Shown: positions 26,851 through 36,449, counted from the first letter of the stretch. The stretch: 64,000 nucleotides of DNA from Lachnospiraceae bacterium (GCA_015056865.1 SVFM01000010.1:27682-91681), one strand, 5' to 3'. Made by a program: numbers and translations. Notes: generated by a model from the sequence alone, not told the origin.

Positions 26851-26890
26851 ACTGAAACTTTACTCATTTCTTACCTTCTCGTGATATTTT
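26848..26890 (+). promoter_or_regulatory. Pho-box-like repeats and -10 region before pstS
   Basis: TTTACT (26848), TTTACT (26859) and CTTACC (26870) begin exactly 11 bases apart, which is the spacing of PhoB/PhoP-family boxes. A TATTTT at 26885-26890 lies about 10 bases after the last repeat, as the -10 does in PhoB-dependent promoters. A TATAAT at 26908-26913 is another candidate -10. The same arrangement is seen before the cotransporter gene at 30395. Confidence 0.6.
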
Positions 26891-26952
26891 CCAAAGACTA
26901 AAAAGAATATAATTTTCTTGTAAGAAAGAAAAAGTTAAAGGAGGAAGTCATT

Positions 26953-27798
26953 ATGAGGAAAAGAATGACAAAGAGTATGACATTGGTAGGAGCAGCTTTA
27001 TTGGCCATTAGTACACTGACAGGCTGCAAAGGGCAGGAAGGAAATGGTGGAACTTCGGGTTTGTCCGGGACGATCACGTTGGCGGGCAGTACGTCCATGT
27101 CAAAGCTGGCCCAGGCACTGCAGGAGGATTTTATGGCAAAGCATGATAACGTAACGGTTTCTGTCGAGTTCAGCGGCTCCGGAGCAGGAATTGAAAGTGT
27201 GATAAACGAAACCTGCGATATCGGCAATGCTTCCCGCAATGTGAAAGAGGAAGAAAAAGAAAAAGGTGTGGTAGAAAATATTGTGGCAATAGACGGCATT
27301 GCAATTGTATCAGATCCGGCAAACCCTGTATCGGATCTGACAAAGGAACAGCTGATTCAGATTTACACCGGAAAAATAGTTAACTGGAAAGAACTTGGAG
27401 GCTCAGACACCCCTGTTGTGGTGATTGGCCGTGAAGCAGGATCCGGTACCAGAGCTGCCTTTGAGGAATTACTTGAGATAGAAGATGTCTGTACATATGC
27501 AAATGAGTTGGACAGCACGGGAGCTGTCATGGCAAAAGTGGCATCCACTCCCGGGGCCATCGGTTATGTGTCTTTGGATGTGGTGGATGACAGTGTGAAA
27601 CTGGTATCCCTGGAGGGGGTGGAGGCTACTTCAGAAAATATCAAGGCCGGGTCTTACCTTTTGAGCAGACCCTTCGTCATGGCTACCAAGGGACAGATCT
27701 CTTTGCAGAGCGAGCTGGTTCAGGCCTGGTTTGAATATGTGCTTGGGGAAGAAGGTCAGGCCATTGCAGCGCAGGTAGGATTGGTCACCGTAAACTAA
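26953..27798 (+). CDS. pstS: Phosphate ABC transporter substrate-binding lipoprotein
   Basis: A 281-residue PstS, the extracellular phosphate receptor of the high-affinity Pst transporter. It has a lipoprotein signal peptide with lipobox LTGC (lipidated Cys25), then TLAGSTSMSKLAQALQ and the phosphate-contacting GREAGSGTRAAFEEL. The length is usual for Gram-positive PstS. AAAGGAGGAAG precedes the ATG. The probable Pho boxes upstream and the PhoB/PhoR-type genes downstream suggest induction by phosphate limitation. Confidence 0.95.
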   Translation: MRKRMTKSMTLVGAALLAISTLTGCKGQEGNGGTSGLSGTITLAGSTSMSKLAQALQEDFMAKHDNVTVSVEFSGSGAGIESVINETCDIGNASRNVKEEEKEKGVVENIVAIDGIAIVSDPANPVSDLTKEQLIQIYTGKIVNWKELGGSDTPVVVIGREAGSGTRAAFEELLEIEDVCTYANELDSTGAVMAKVASTPGAIGYVSLDVVDDSVKLVSLEGVEATSENIKAGSYLLSRPFVMATKGQISLQSELVQAWFEYVLGEEGQAIAAQVGLVTVN

Positions 27799-27820
27799 AC
27801 TTGAAAAGGCGAACTGGTAC

Positions 27821-28756
27821 ATGGAAGAAAAAAAGATAGTTTCTGTTGTTGGTAAAAATAAACACAGGTCACCGGTGGAAGTGGCGGCAGAGATGATTTT
27901 TACGGTGTGTGCCGCTTTTGCGGTGCTTGCAGTAGCGTCTATTACGCTATATATGATCTGGAAGGGCCTGCCTGCTCTGTTTGAGGTGGGAATCGGAGAA
28001 ATCTTATTCGGAACCGTATGGGAACCTTCGGCAGCAGATCCTTCCTTTGGAATTTTATATGTTATTTTGACATCTGTAGTGGGTACTGTACTGGCAGTTC
28101 TGCTGGGAGTTCCCATAGGTGTTTTGACAGCGGTATATCTGGCAGAGGTTGCGCCCAAAAGACTGGCGGCAGTGGTAAGGTCAGGGGTGGAATTGCTGGC
28201 AGGGATTCCCTCAGTCGTATTTGGACTTTTGGGAATTTATTTGTTGACACCGTTTATTTATCAGTTGGAGCTGAAGATATTTGCAGGGTCACAGACACAC
28301 CGGTTCACGGGAGGATCCAATCTGCTGTCCGCTATTTTGGTGCTGGCAATCATGATACTGCCCACAGTGATCAATATTAGTATCTCCTCCATCAAGGCAG
28401 TTCCCATGCACCTGCGATCAGCCTCCCTGGCTCTTGGAGCCTCAGGGATCCAGACCATTTTCCGGGTGGTATTGCCAGCGGCAAAGTCAGGGATCATCAC
28501 AGCTGTGATGCTGGGCATCGGGAGAGCCATCGGAGAGGCCATGGCCATCAGCCTGGTGGCAGGCAGCAGCGTGAATCTGCCTCTGCCTTTTCACTCCGTC
28601 AGATTCCTGACCACTGCCATAGTCAGTGAGATGGCATATTCTTCCGGACTACATAGAAAAGTGCTGTTCACCATAGGACTGGTGTTGTTTGCCTTTATCA
28701 TGCTTATCAATATGTCCTTGAATAAGGCGTTAAAAAAGGAGGCATCAGATGGTTAA
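27821..28756 (+). CDS. pstC: Phosphate ABC transporter permease PstC
   Basis: A 311-residue membrane permease of the Pst importer with about six hydrophobic segments. The cytoplasmic coupling loop is visible as ASLALGASGIQTIFRVVLPAA. It overlaps pstA by 8 bases, as expected for partners made in equal amounts. PstC and PstA form the channel, with PstB as the ATPase. Confidence 0.95.
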   Translation: MEEKKIVSVVGKNKHRSPVEVAAEMIFTVCAAFAVLAVASITLYMIWKGLPALFEVGIGEILFGTVWEPSAADPSFGILYVILTSVVGTVLAVLLGVPIGVLTAVYLAEVAPKRLAAVVRSGVELLAGIPSVVFGLLGIYLLTPFIYQLELKIFAGSQTHRFTGGSNLLSAILVLAIMILPTVINISISSIKAVPMHLRSASLALGASGIQTIFRVVLPAAKSGIITAVMLGIGRAIGEAMAISLVAGSSVNLPLPFHSVRFLTTAIVSEMAYSSGLHRKVLFTIGLVLFAFIMLINMSLNKALKKEASDG

Positions 28757-29606
28757 GAGAAGGAGCGTTTCTGATATTATCCTCATGATCCTGATTCATC
28801 TTGCTACAGCAGTCTCGGTTTTTATTCTGCTTGGAATCATTGGTTATGTATTTTATAAGGGACTGGGACAGTTAAACTGGAAATTTCTTACCACAGTGTC
28901 CAGCGTGCTGAAAGGAACTGTGGGTATAGCCGGAAATATTGTAAATACTTTGTATATTGTTCTGACAACACTTCTGGTCGCAACACCAATAGGGGTTGGC
29001 AGTGCCATCTACCTGAATGAGTATGCAAGGCCGGGGAGATTGGTATCGATCATTGAATTTACCACGGAGGTATTATCCGGCATACCATCCATTATCTTCG
29101 GGCTGTTTGGCATGGTGTTTTTTGGTGAAGTGCTGGGACTGGGCTATTCTGTGTTGACAGGCTCTTTTACCATGACTCTTATGGTGCTGCCTCTTATCAC
29201 GCGAAATACCCAGGAAGCTTTGAAAACGGTACCGGATTCCTATCGGAGCGGTGCATTGGGGGTGGGCGCCACAAAATGGTATATGATCCGCACGATCCTG
29301 CTTCCATCAGCTATGCCGGGGGTTGTAACCGGGGTGATCCTGGCAGTGGGACGAATCGTGGGAGAATCTGCGGCGCTGCTCTTTACGGCAGGCAGCGGAG
29401 GTACCCTGCCTAAGGCAGGGATGGGGCTTTTGCGCAAGTTTACCCAGTCCAGCGGTACTTTGACAATTGAAATGTATCTGCAGATGAGCAACGGAAAATA
29501 TGATATGGCTTTCGGCATTGCCTGCGTGCTGCTCATTATCGTACTGGGAATCAATTTTCTGATGAAGTTTCTGGCCCAAAAGCTGGATGTGACTCAAAAA
29601 CGTTAG
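28749..29606 (+). CDS. pstA: Phosphate ABC transporter permease PstA
   Basis: A 285-residue partner of PstC with about six membrane segments. The coupling loop is [21 protein letters not shown], and a start of the type [20 protein letters not shown] is seen. The reading frame begins within the last codons of pstC. Nothing odd is seen. Confidence 0.95.
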   Translation: MVKRRSVSDIILMILIHLATAVSVFILLGIIGYVFYKGLGQLNWKFLTTVSSVLKGTVGIAGNIVNTLYIVLTTLLVATPIGVGSAIYLNEYARPGRLVSIIEFTTEVLSGIPSIIFGLFGMVFFGEVLGLGYSVLTGSFTMTLMVLPLITRNTQEALKTVPDSYRSGALGVGATKWYMIRTILLPSAMPGVVTGVILAVGRIVGESAALLFTAGSGGTLPKAGMGLLRKFTQSSGTLTIEMYLQMSNGKYDMAFGIACVLLIIVLGINFLMKFLAQKLDVTQKR

Positions 29607-29622
29607 GATAGAAGAGAGGTAT

Positions 29623-30390
29623 ATGAGAGAAATGACACAGACAAAGATCAGTATACAGGATTTAAACCTGCATTATGGCCAGAATCATGCGCTTAAGTCT
29701 GTCAATATGAATATAAAAGAAAATGCAATAACAGCGTTTATTGGGCCTTCCGGATGCGGAAAATCCACGCTTTTAAAATGTATCAACAGAATGAATGACC
29801 TGGTGGAGTGTGCCAGGGTGGACGGGCGGATTTTGTTGGACGGTGAAAATATATATGACGCAAACATAGATGCCACGCTGCTGCGTAAAAAGGTGGGTAT
29901 GGTATTTCAGCAGCCCAACCCCTTTCCAATGAGCATCTATGATAATATTGCGTACGGCCCAAGGATTCATGGCATCAAAGGCAAAGAAAGGCTGGATGAG
30001 ATTGTGGAAAAAGCATTGCAGGATGCAGCTATTTTCAGGGAGGTAAAGGATCGGTTGAAAAAATCCGCCCTGGGACTTTCCGGCGGACAGCAGCAGAGAC
30101 TGTGTATTGCAAGAGCCTTGGCGGTGGAGCCTCAGGTACTGCTGATGGATGAGCCCACTTCTGCACTGGATCCTATCTCCACACTAAAAATAGAAGAATT
30201 GATGCAGGGACTGAAAAAAAAGTACACGGTGGTTGTGGTAACCCACAATATGCAACAGGCTGTCCGGGTGTCGGATGACACTGCATTTTTCCTGATGGGC
30301 GAAGTGGTCGAGTTTGGTGCGACAGCAAATATTTATTTCAGGCCCAGAGATCGAAGAACGGAGGATTATATCTCAGGACGCTTTGGATAA
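29623..30390 (+). CDS. pstB: Phosphate ABC transporter ATPase PstB
   Basis: A 255-residue ABC ATPase that powers phosphate uptake through PstCA. Walker A is [12 protein letters not shown], the Q-loop [14 protein letters not shown] is typical of PstB, the signature is [15 protein letters not shown] and Walker B is [12 protein letters not shown]. The start at 29623 follows GAGAGG; ATG 29632 is a possible alternative. The usual next gene, phoU, is absent; instead a Na/Pi cotransporter with a PhoU-like tail follows behind its own probable promoter. Confidence 0.96.
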   Translation: MREMTQTKISIQDLNLHYGQNHALKSVNMNIKENAITAFIGPSGCGKSTLLKCINRMNDLVECARVDGRILLDGENIYDANIDATLLRKKVGMVFQQPNPFPMSIYDNIAYGPRIHGIKGKERLDEIVEKALQDAAIFREVKDRLKKSALGLSGGQQQRLCIARALAVEPQVLLMDEPTSALDPISTLKIEELMQGLKKKYTVVVVTHNMQQAVRVSDDTAFFLMGEVVEFGATANIYFRPRDRRTEDYISGRFG

Positions 30391-30394
30391 AAAT

Positions 30395-30448
30395 TTTACA
30401 TTCTTTTTACATAAGTCATTGCAAAATTTTACATACCTGTAGTAAAAT
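30395..30448 (+). promoter_or_regulatory. Pho-box-like repeats and promoter of the Na/Pi cotransporter
   Basis: TTTACA begins at 30395, 30406 and 30428, all in register with an 11-base period; the position 30417 between them is degenerate (CATTGC). TAAAAT at 30443-30448 lies 10 bases after the last repeat. The layout matches that before pstS. Confidence 0.65.
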
Positions 30449-30497
30449 GGCTTTGACAAATGTGAAGAGAATGTAAAAGACAAGCGAGGAGAAAGAA

Positions 30498-32270
30498 ATG
30501 AGTTTTTTTGACGGATTGGAAATGATAGGTGGTCTGGCACTGTTTTTATACGGAATGCATGTGCTGGGTGACGGATTGGCGAAGGTTTCCGGTGGTAAGC
30601 TGGAGAAGATTCTGGAAAAACTGACCAGCAATCCCGTAATGGCAGTTCTGGTAGGTGCAGGTGTGACAGCGATCATACAGTCATCCTCAGCAACTACTGT
30701 TATGGTAGTAGGTTTTGTCAATTCAGGTATTATGAAGTTGCAGCAGACAGTAGGCATTATCATCGGTGCCAATGTGGGTACCACGATCACTGCATGGTTG
30801 CTCAGTATGTCAGTGATCGAGAGCGGTTCCTTTATTATACAGCTTTTTAAACCCTCATCATTTTCACCGATTTTGGCCATCATAGGCGTGTGCATCATCA
30901 GCTTTTCTAAGAAGGAAAAGAAGAAGGATGTGGCACTGATCCTGGTTGGCTTTGCAGTGTTGATGATCGGTATGGATATTATGAGCGGGGCAGTAAGCGC
31001 TTTAAGGGATGTACCGGAGTTTACGCAGATTCTCACCATGTTTTCCAATCCTATCCTTGGTCTGTTGGCAGGTTTGGTCTTGACAGCTGTTATACAGAGT
31101 TCATCCGCTTCTGTAGGTATTCTGCAGGCACTGTGTAGTACGGGAGCGGTAAGTTTTGCCACGGCCATTCCCGTTATCATGGGGCAAAATATCGGTACTT
31201 GTGTTACAGCTCTGATCTCCAGTGTGGGAACCAGCAAGGATGCCAGAAGAGCTGCCTTGATCCATTTATACTACAATATTTTGAAGACATCATCCTTTAT
31301 GATCGTATTTTATGCCATTGATTCTGTAGTGGATTTTGCATTTATGGAGACCTCTATCTCTGCACTGGGGGTAGCGGTGGTACATTCCTTATTCAATATA
31401 GCTGCATGTATTGTGCTTTTGCCTTTCTCAAAGCTGTTGGTGCGGCTGGTGTATATTACGATTCCGGAAGGTTCAGTAGCGGAGCAGGTGTTGTCAGCGG
31501 AGGAACAGGAACTGAAATCATTGGATGTTCGTTTCCTGGACAAGCCCGGATATGCGTTGGACAGATGTAAACATGTGGCTGTAACCATGGCAGGATTGGC
31601 TAAGAAGTCCATGGAACTTGCCATGGGCCTGGTATATTCTTATGATAAGAATGTTGCCAAAGAAGTGATCAGACTGGAAGGGTTAGTAGACAAATATGAG
31701 GATGAGCTGGGCAGTTATCTGGTGAAACTCAGCAGTAAGGATCTGACCGAGGAGGAGAGCCAGAATCTGTCGGTGCTACTGCATTCCATCGGGGATTTTG
31801 AACGGATATCAGACCATGCTTTGAATATTAAAGAGGCAGCTGATGAGATGCATGATAAGGAACTGGAATTCTCGGACAAGGCTACAGAGGAACTACAGGT
31901 ATTTTCTTCTGCGGTGAAGGAAATCATGAATCTTTCCTTCCAAGTGTTTGAGAAGGAAGATACCCAGATGGCTATGTTTGTAGAGCCTCTGGAGGAGGTT
32001 ATTGACCAGTTGAATGTAGACGTTAAGAAGCGCCATATCAAGAGATTGCGTAAGGGCAAATGTACCATTGAACTGGGTTTTATTCTCTCGGATATTACCA
32101 CCAATTTTGAACGAGTGTCAGATCATTGCTCCAATCTTGCCGTAAGCCTGTTACAAAAGGGTGTTGACGAGTTTGAAGCTCATGAGTTTATGGGGGCATT
32201 GAAGAGAGAGGATAATGTGGAATTCCAGGGAAGGGTTATGACATATCGAAAGAAATACAGACTGCCCTAA
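30498..32270 (+). CDS. Na/Pi cotransporter family protein with PhoU-like domain
   Basis: A 590-residue membrane protein of the NptA/Na-Pi cotransporter family. Two inverted QSSS-containing transport repeats are visible: IIQSSSATTVMVVGFVNSG (near residue 58) and VIQSSSASVGILQALCSTG (near 198). The C-terminal 240 residues are helical and soluble with a PhoU-like pattern (around LLHSIGDFERISDHALNIKEA and FERVSDHCSNLA). It would import phosphate with sodium, and the tail may sense or regulate. It is placed between pstB and the PhoB/PhoR-type genes, where phoU might be expected. Confidence 0.92.
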   Translation: MSFFDGLEMIGGLALFLYGMHVLGDGLAKVSGGKLEKILEKLTSNPVMAVLVGAGVTAIIQSSSATTVMVVGFVNSGIMKLQQTVGIIIGANVGTTITAWLLSMSVIESGSFIIQLFKPSSFSPILAIIGVCIISFSKKEKKKDVALILVGFAVLMIGMDIMSGAVSALRDVPEFTQILTMFSNPILGLLAGLVLTAVIQSSSASVGILQALCSTGAVSFATAIPVIMGQNIGTCVTALISSVGTSKDARRAALIHLYYNILKTSSFMIVFYAIDSVVDFAFMETSISALGVAVVHSLFNIAACIVLLPFSKLLVRLVYITIPEGSVAEQVLSAEEQELKSLDVRFLDKPGYALDRCKHVAVTMAGLAKKSMELAMGLVYSYDKNVAKEVIRLEGLVDKYEDELGSYLVKLSSKDLTEEESQNLSVLLHSIGDFERISDHALNIKEAADEMHDKELEFSDKATEELQVFSSAVKEIMNLSFQVFEKEDTQMAMFVEPLEEVIDQLNVDVKKRHIKRLRKGKCTIELGFILSDITTNFERVSDHCSNLAVSLLQKGVDEFEAHEFMGALKREDNVEFQGRVMTYRKKYRLP

Positions 32271-32299
32271 AATAGTTTTGACTGGAAGGGAAATATAAT

Positions 32300-32983
32300 A
32301 TGTCGGTTATTTATGTGGTGGAGGATGACAGGAGCATCCGAGAGATCGAAATGTTTGCACTTCAAAATGCAGGCTATGAGGTGGAAGGTTTTGAGCGTGC
32401 GAAAGATTTTTATGCTCGTCTGGAGGAGCGGATTCCGGATCTGGCTTTATTGGATGTGATGTTGCCGGACGAAGATGGTCTGGACATTGTGAGAAATCTT
32501 CGAAATAAAGTTATTACCAGACGTATGCCGATCCTTATGGTCACAGCCAAGACCACAGAACTTGACAAGGTAAAAGGACTTGATATCGGTGCGGATGATT
32601 ATATGACCAAACCTTTTGGTATTATGGAGTTGATATCCCGGGTGAAGGCATTGCTGCGCAGAAGCCAGGGGCAGAGCGGAGAAGAGAAGACGTTGGCTAT
32701 CGGTGGTATTGTGCTGGATAGTGAGAGGCATGCGGTTACCATGGATGGAGAACCTTGTGAGCTGACCTATAAGGAGTTTGAACTGTTAAAGCTTCTTATG
32801 ACCAATGTGGGGATTGTAACTACCAGAGAGATCATCCTGGAAAAAGTGTGGGGAACCGATTTTGAAGGGGAATCCAGAACTTTAGATATGCATATAAAAA
32901 CCCTTCGTCAGAAATTGAGAGAGGGAGGAAGCATGATCAAGACAGTGCGAAATGTGGGCTATATCATGTCTCCTACAGAATAA
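32300..32983 (+). CDS. PhoB/PhoP-like response regulator
   Basis: A 227-residue OmpR-family response regulator with receiver domain (about 1-118) and winged-helix DNA-binding domain (about 130-225). The phospho-acceptor is Asp52 in LLDVMLPDEDG, and KPF near 104-106 gives the conserved lysine. YKEFELLKLLM begins the DNA-binding domain. Its place right after the Pst and Na/Pi genes suggests that it binds the 11-base-spaced repeats upstream of them. It is followed 3 bases later by its kinase. Confidence 0.9.
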   Translation: MSVIYVVEDDRSIREIEMFALQNAGYEVEGFERAKDFYARLEERIPDLALLDVMLPDEDGLDIVRNLRNKVITRRMPILMVTAKTTELDKVKGLDIGADDYMTKPFGIMELISRVKALLRRSQGQSGEEKTLAIGGIVLDSERHAVTMDGEPCELTYKEFELLKLLMTNVGIVTTREIILEKVWGTDFEGESRTLDMHIKTLRQKLREGGSMIKTVRNVGYIMSPTE

Positions 32984-32986
32984 GGT

Positions 32987-34303
32987 ATGAAGAAAAAGAT
33001 CAATTTACAGTTGATGTTGATAGCAATTTTTGCAATAGTAGCGACGCTGGTTATGACCAGCGCCGCTTTTTATGATCTTTTTTCTGAGCAGGTATTTGAT
33101 GATCTAAAGATTTATAGCAGGATCCTGGATAAGGATGTGTTGGCAGAGAACGTAGAATATTTTGAGGAGACAGTCGATTCAAAGCTGCGTATCACCGTGA
33201 TCCAAAAGGATGGGAGTGTTATTTTTGATAATATGGCGGATTTTGATGAGATGGAAAATCACAGCCAGCGTCCGGAGATCATGGAGGCCCTGGAACAGGG
33301 AGAAGGGACTGCCATCCGCATGTCAAAAACGTCAGACAAAAATACCTTTTATTATGCCAGCGTGCTGGAAAATGGAAATATTTTGAGGGTTTCCAAGGAA
33401 GTACAGAGCATATGGAGCATTTTCGAAAGCTCCGTTCCCATGATCCTATTGATCATGGCAGCTCTTGTGATCAGCAGTATTTTAATGGCGCATATTTTGA
33501 CAAAGCGCTTGATCACCCCGGTAGAACAGCTTGCGCAGAATCTGGATCAAGCCCAGGAGATCCATGCCTATGAGGAATTGCAGCCCTTTATGGACATGAT
33601 CAACAGGCAGCATGAGGATATTGTGAAGAGTGCTCAATTGCGTCAGGAGTTTACGGCCAATGTAAGTCATGAATTAAAAACCCCATTGACATCCATTTCC
33701 GGCTATGCAGAGCTGATCGAGACCGGCATGGCCTCCCCGGAGGATGTGCAGCGTTTTGCTAGTGGCATACACAAAAATTCCCAGAGGCTGTTGACACTGA
33801 TCAATGATATTATCAGGCTGTCTGAACTGGATACCCCCTCCAGACAGGAGGAAATGTTTGAGATGATCAATCTGTACAATGTGGCGCAGACTTGTGTGGA
33901 TATGCTGCAATTCAGTGCCCAGAAGCATAAGGTCACTCTAAAGTTGGAAGGGGATGAATGCTATGTGCAGGGAAACAAACAGATGTTGGATGAACTGCTC
34001 TATAATCTGTGCGACAATGCCATACGGTACAATAACGAAAACGGAAGGGTGACTGTACAGGTGTATCCCGAAAATACCAAGACGATTCTTGTTGTTCAGG
34101 ACACCGGGATCGGTATTCCAAAAGAAAGTCAGGATCGCATATTTGAACGGTTTTACAGAGTGGATAAAAGCCGGTCAAAGTCTACCGGCGGCACAGGTTT
34201 GGGCCTGGCCATTGTGAAACATATTGTGGCCAGACACAATGCGGATATTCATTTGGAAAGTGAAGAGAAAAAAGGGACAAAAATAACGGTGACCTTCGTC
34301 TGA
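32987..34303 (+). CDS. PhoR-like sensor histidine kinase
   Basis: A 438-residue membrane kinase with two transmembrane segments (about 7-29 and 150-172) flanking an extracellular sensor of about 120 residues, a linker, the dimerisation/phosphoacceptor domain with the H-box FTANVSHELKTPLTS, and an HATPase domain with N-box ELLYNLCDNAIRYN and G-boxes DTGIGIP and GTGLGLAI. It is the obvious partner of the preceding response regulator. The signal is inferred to be phosphate status from context, perhaps through PstB and the PhoU-like tail. Confidence 0.9.
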   Translation: MKKKINLQLMLIAIFAIVATLVMTSAAFYDLFSEQVFDDLKIYSRILDKDVLAENVEYFEETVDSKLRITVIQKDGSVIFDNMADFDEMENHSQRPEIMEALEQGEGTAIRMSKTSDKNTFYYASVLENGNILRVSKEVQSIWSIFESSVPMILLIMAALVISSILMAHILTKRLITPVEQLAQNLDQAQEIHAYEELQPFMDMINRQHEDIVKSAQLRQEFTANVSHELKTPLTSISGYAELIETGMASPEDVQRFASGIHKNSQRLLTLINDIIRLSELDTPSRQEEMFEMINLYNVAQTCVDMLQFSAQKHKVTLKLEGDECYVQGNKQMLDELLYNLCDNAIRYNNENGRVTVQVYPENTKTILVVQDTGIGIPKESQDRIFERFYRVDKSRSKSTGGTGLGLAIVKHIVARHNADIHLESEEKKGTKITVTFV

Positions 34304-34318
34304 GGGTCACCGCTTTTC
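34287..34318 (+). terminator. Terminator overlapping the kinase stop codon
   Basis: CGGTGACC (34287-34294) pairs with GGTCACCG (34305-34312), followed by CTTTTCT. The stem also serves the convergent minus-strand gene that ends at 34322. The stop codon TGA (34301-34303) lies in the loop. Confidence 0.75.
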
Positions 34319-34321
34319 TGA

Positions 34322-35620
34322 TCAGTCATTATTTTCTTCTTTGTTTTCTGTGGTTTCTTCTTCCTCAACCTTTTCAGGAAGGGTCATCAAAACCTTTTCA
34401 ATACGATTCTTGTCAATACCTTGCACCTTCAAAGTAATACCGTTTTCCAGGACTACTTCTTCGCCATCTTCGGGCAGACGGTCCAGGGATTCAATGATGA
34501 TACCTCCGATGGAGTCGTAATCCTCGGATTCCAATTCAGTATCCAGAGCGTCATTGATATCGTCCAGTTTCATGCTTCCTTCTACAAGATATGTGTTTTC
34601 TGTAAGTTCCTGGATCAGTTCTTCCTCATCCTCATCGTACTCATCCCGGATCTCGCCCACGATTTCTTCCAGCAGATCTTCCAGAGTGATCATACCTACC
34701 GTTGCACCGTACTCATTTAGTACAAAGGATACATTCATGGTTTTTTCACGCATTTCCAGCAGCAGGTCAGCGGTCTTTTTTAATTCATAGGTGTAGTAAG
34801 CTTCCCTGACGATCTTTTCAATGTGGAAATCGTTCTGATCAGAGTGGAGCAGAAAATCCTTTATATTTACCAGTCCCACAATATTATCCTGATCCTCTTT
34901 ATAGACAGGTATGCGGGTGTACATAGATTCCCGAAAGATTTCCAATAGTTCCTGATAGGAAGCGTCCATGCTGACAGTTACCATGTTGATCCTGGGGATC
35001 ATGATATCTTTAGCCACAGAATCAGAGAAATCGAATACATTGTATATCATTTCACGCTCTTCAGACTCAATGGCCCCGTCCTCATGCCCAACATCCACAT
35101 AGGTCTTTAGATCTGTTGCAGTAATGAGATTGCGCTTGTTGGGATCTACGTGTAGGAGCCTGAGGACTGCATTGGAGAGCTTTTCCACAATAAAAATAAT
35201 TGGGGTCAAAAGCTTCATTAGCCCATATATGATCTTACAATAAGCAAGGGAAATTTTTTCTGAATTGGCAATCGCCCAGTTTTTGGGGCTGATCTCACCA
35301 AAAATGAGTACCAGTACGGTCAGTATACCTGTGGCTATGCCTACATATGTATTTCCCCATATGCGGATCACAAGTGAGGTCATAAGGGAGGACGCACTGA
35401 TGTTTACGATATTGTTTCCGATAAGAATGGTGCTGAGCATTTTGCCATAGTTGCCAAGTATCTTGTTGACAATAACAGCACGTTTGTTTCCTTCTTCTTC
35501 CAAGGTTCGCATTCGGACTCGGTTGACAGTGGATAAAGCCGTTTCAGCAGAGGAAAAGAAGGATGAAAGAATTAGTAATATTACAGTAGCTATACTTTGT
35601 ATGACACCGGGGGTATCCAT
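34322..35620 (-). CDS. CNNM/CorC-type DUF21-CBS domain membrane protein
   Basis: A 432-residue protein of the same family as that at 24918, with DUF21 membrane segments (about 1-190; start SIATVILLILSSFFSSAETALS), two CBS domains (about 205-330) and a CorC_HlyC domain near the C-terminus, followed by an acidic tail rich in Glu. Members are linked to magnesium or cobalt handling; the name hemolysin is historical. I chose the ATG at 35620, although its ribosome site AAAGGAG is 13 bases away; an earlier ATG pair at 35653 would place that site inside the gene. It is the only clear minus-strand gene in the window. Confidence 0.85.
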   Translation of the reverse strand: MDTPGVIQSIATVILLILSSFFSSAETALSTVNRVRMRTLEEEGNKRAVIVNKILGNYGKMLSTILIGNNIVNISASSLMTSLVIRIWGNTYVGIATGILTVLVLIFGEISPKNWAIANSEKISLAYCKIIYGLMKLLTPIIFIVEKLSNAVLRLLHVDPNKRNLITATDLKTYVDVGHEDGAIESEEREMIYNVFDFSDSVAKDIMIPRINMVTVSMDASYQELLEIFRESMYTRIPVYKEDQDNIVGLVNIKDFLLHSDQNDFHIEKIVREAYYTYELKKTADLLLEMREKTMNVSFVLNEYGATVGMITLEDLLEEIVGEIRDEYDEDEEELIQELTENTYLVEGSMKLDDINDALDTELESEDYDSIGGIIIESLDRLPEDGEEVVLENGITLKVQGIDKNRIEKVLMTLPEKVEEEETTENKEENND

Positions 35621-35667
35621 GATAATAAGTTTACTCCTTTCAATTTGCATCAATGAAACAGTTACAT

Positions 35668-35695
35668 CTTATAATAAATATAAGTTCATTGTCAA
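35668..35695 (-). promoter_or_regulatory. Promoter of the minus-strand CNNM gene
   Basis: Reading the minus strand, TTGACA (35695-35690) and TATAAG (35673-35668) are 16 bases apart. Confidence 0.7.
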
Positions 35696-35764
35696 GTTGC
35701 TGTGCCAAGTTACATATAATTTTAACAGTAAAAAAGAAAGTGAATACTTGAAGGGGACAATGAT

Positions 35765-36154
35765 ATGGAAAGAGCTGGAAGGATAAATAATGAAAAAGGA
35801 CGTATACCGTTTGGATTTATGGGGAAATGGCTTCTTTTTTCCTACATATTAACAGCCGGTCTGTTGATGCTGTTGGCTCTTTTACTGTACCGCATGGACT
35901 TGTCACAAAAAATCGTGTCTATCGGCGTTATAGTGATTTATGTGGCAGCCTCATTTTTGGCAGGATTTATGGTGGGGAAAAAGATTGGAAACCGGAAATT
36001 TCTGTGGGGATTTCTCATGGGTAGTGCATACTTCGGGGTCTTGGCAGTGATATCTATATTGATGAATCATTCAGCCCAGGGAGTGGCGGAAAACTTTTTT
36101 ACGGTTTATGTGATCTGTGCAGGCAGTGGCATGCTGGGCGGTATGCTTGGATGA
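35765..36154 (+). CDS. TIGR04086-family membrane protein
   Basis: A 129-residue protein with four hydrophobic segments (about 20-41, 50-72, 80-100 and 109-128) and no charged catalytic motif. The size, the pattern LAGFMVGKKIG and the neighbourhood of the SCIFF genes match the TIGR04086 family, known from Clostridia and of unknown function. The ATG at 35765 has AAGGGG 8 bases upstream. A role related to SCIFF peptide is suggested only by position. Confidence 0.75.
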   Translation: MERAGRINNEKGRIPFGFMGKWLLFSYILTAGLLMLLALLLYRMDLSQKIVSIGVIVIYVAASFLAGFMVGKKIGNRKFLWGFLMGSAYFGVLAVISILMNHSAQGVAENFFTVYVICAGSGMLGGMLG

Positions 36155-36171
36155 AAAATGAAAAAAAACCT

Positions 36172-36199
36172 TTTACAAATAGGAAATATATGTTATACT
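36172..36199 (+). promoter_or_regulatory. Promoter of scfA
   Basis: TTTACA (36172-36177) and TATACT (36194-36199) are 16 bases apart, about 75 bases before the SCIFF precursor gene. Confidence 0.65.
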
Positions 36200-36273
36200 A
36201 CATAAGTATCAGTGAAAGCTGATCAAATAAAGCATAGTCATAATGAAAGACATATATTTAAGGAGGCTGTTTT

Positions 36274-36417
36274 ATGAAGCACATTAAGACATTAAGTACC
36301 AGAGACCTGAAGGAATCTATGAAAAAGGGCGGTTGTGGCGAGTGCCAGACATCTTGCCAGTCTGCCTGCAAGACATCTTGTACAGTGGGCAACCAGAGCT
36401 GTGAGAAGGTTAAATAG
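36274..36417 (+). CDS. scfA: SCIFF precursor peptide (six cysteines in forty-five residues)
   Basis: A 47-residue precursor of a ribosomally made, thioether-crosslinked peptide (ranthipeptide class). It begins MKHIKTLSTRDLKES and holds six cysteines at 21, 24, 28, 32, 36 and 43. In the studied C. thermocellum peptide CteA, a crosslink between Cys32 and Thr37 is known; here Cys32 and Thr37 have the same positions. AGGAGG is well placed before the ATG. The function of SCIFF peptides in the cell is not known. The maturase gene follows after a hairpin. Confidence 0.93.
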   Translation: MKHIKTLSTRDLKESMKKGGCGECQTSCQSACKTSCTVGNQSCEKVK

Positions 36418-36449
36418 TTGGCCGGGTCAGTCAGAGATGTAAAGTAGAG

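Noticed and set aside
32278..32299. Promoter before the response regulator gene
   Set aside because: TTGACT and TATAAT are only 10 bases apart and the second abuts the start codon, so the gene is more likely read from the cotransporter promoter.
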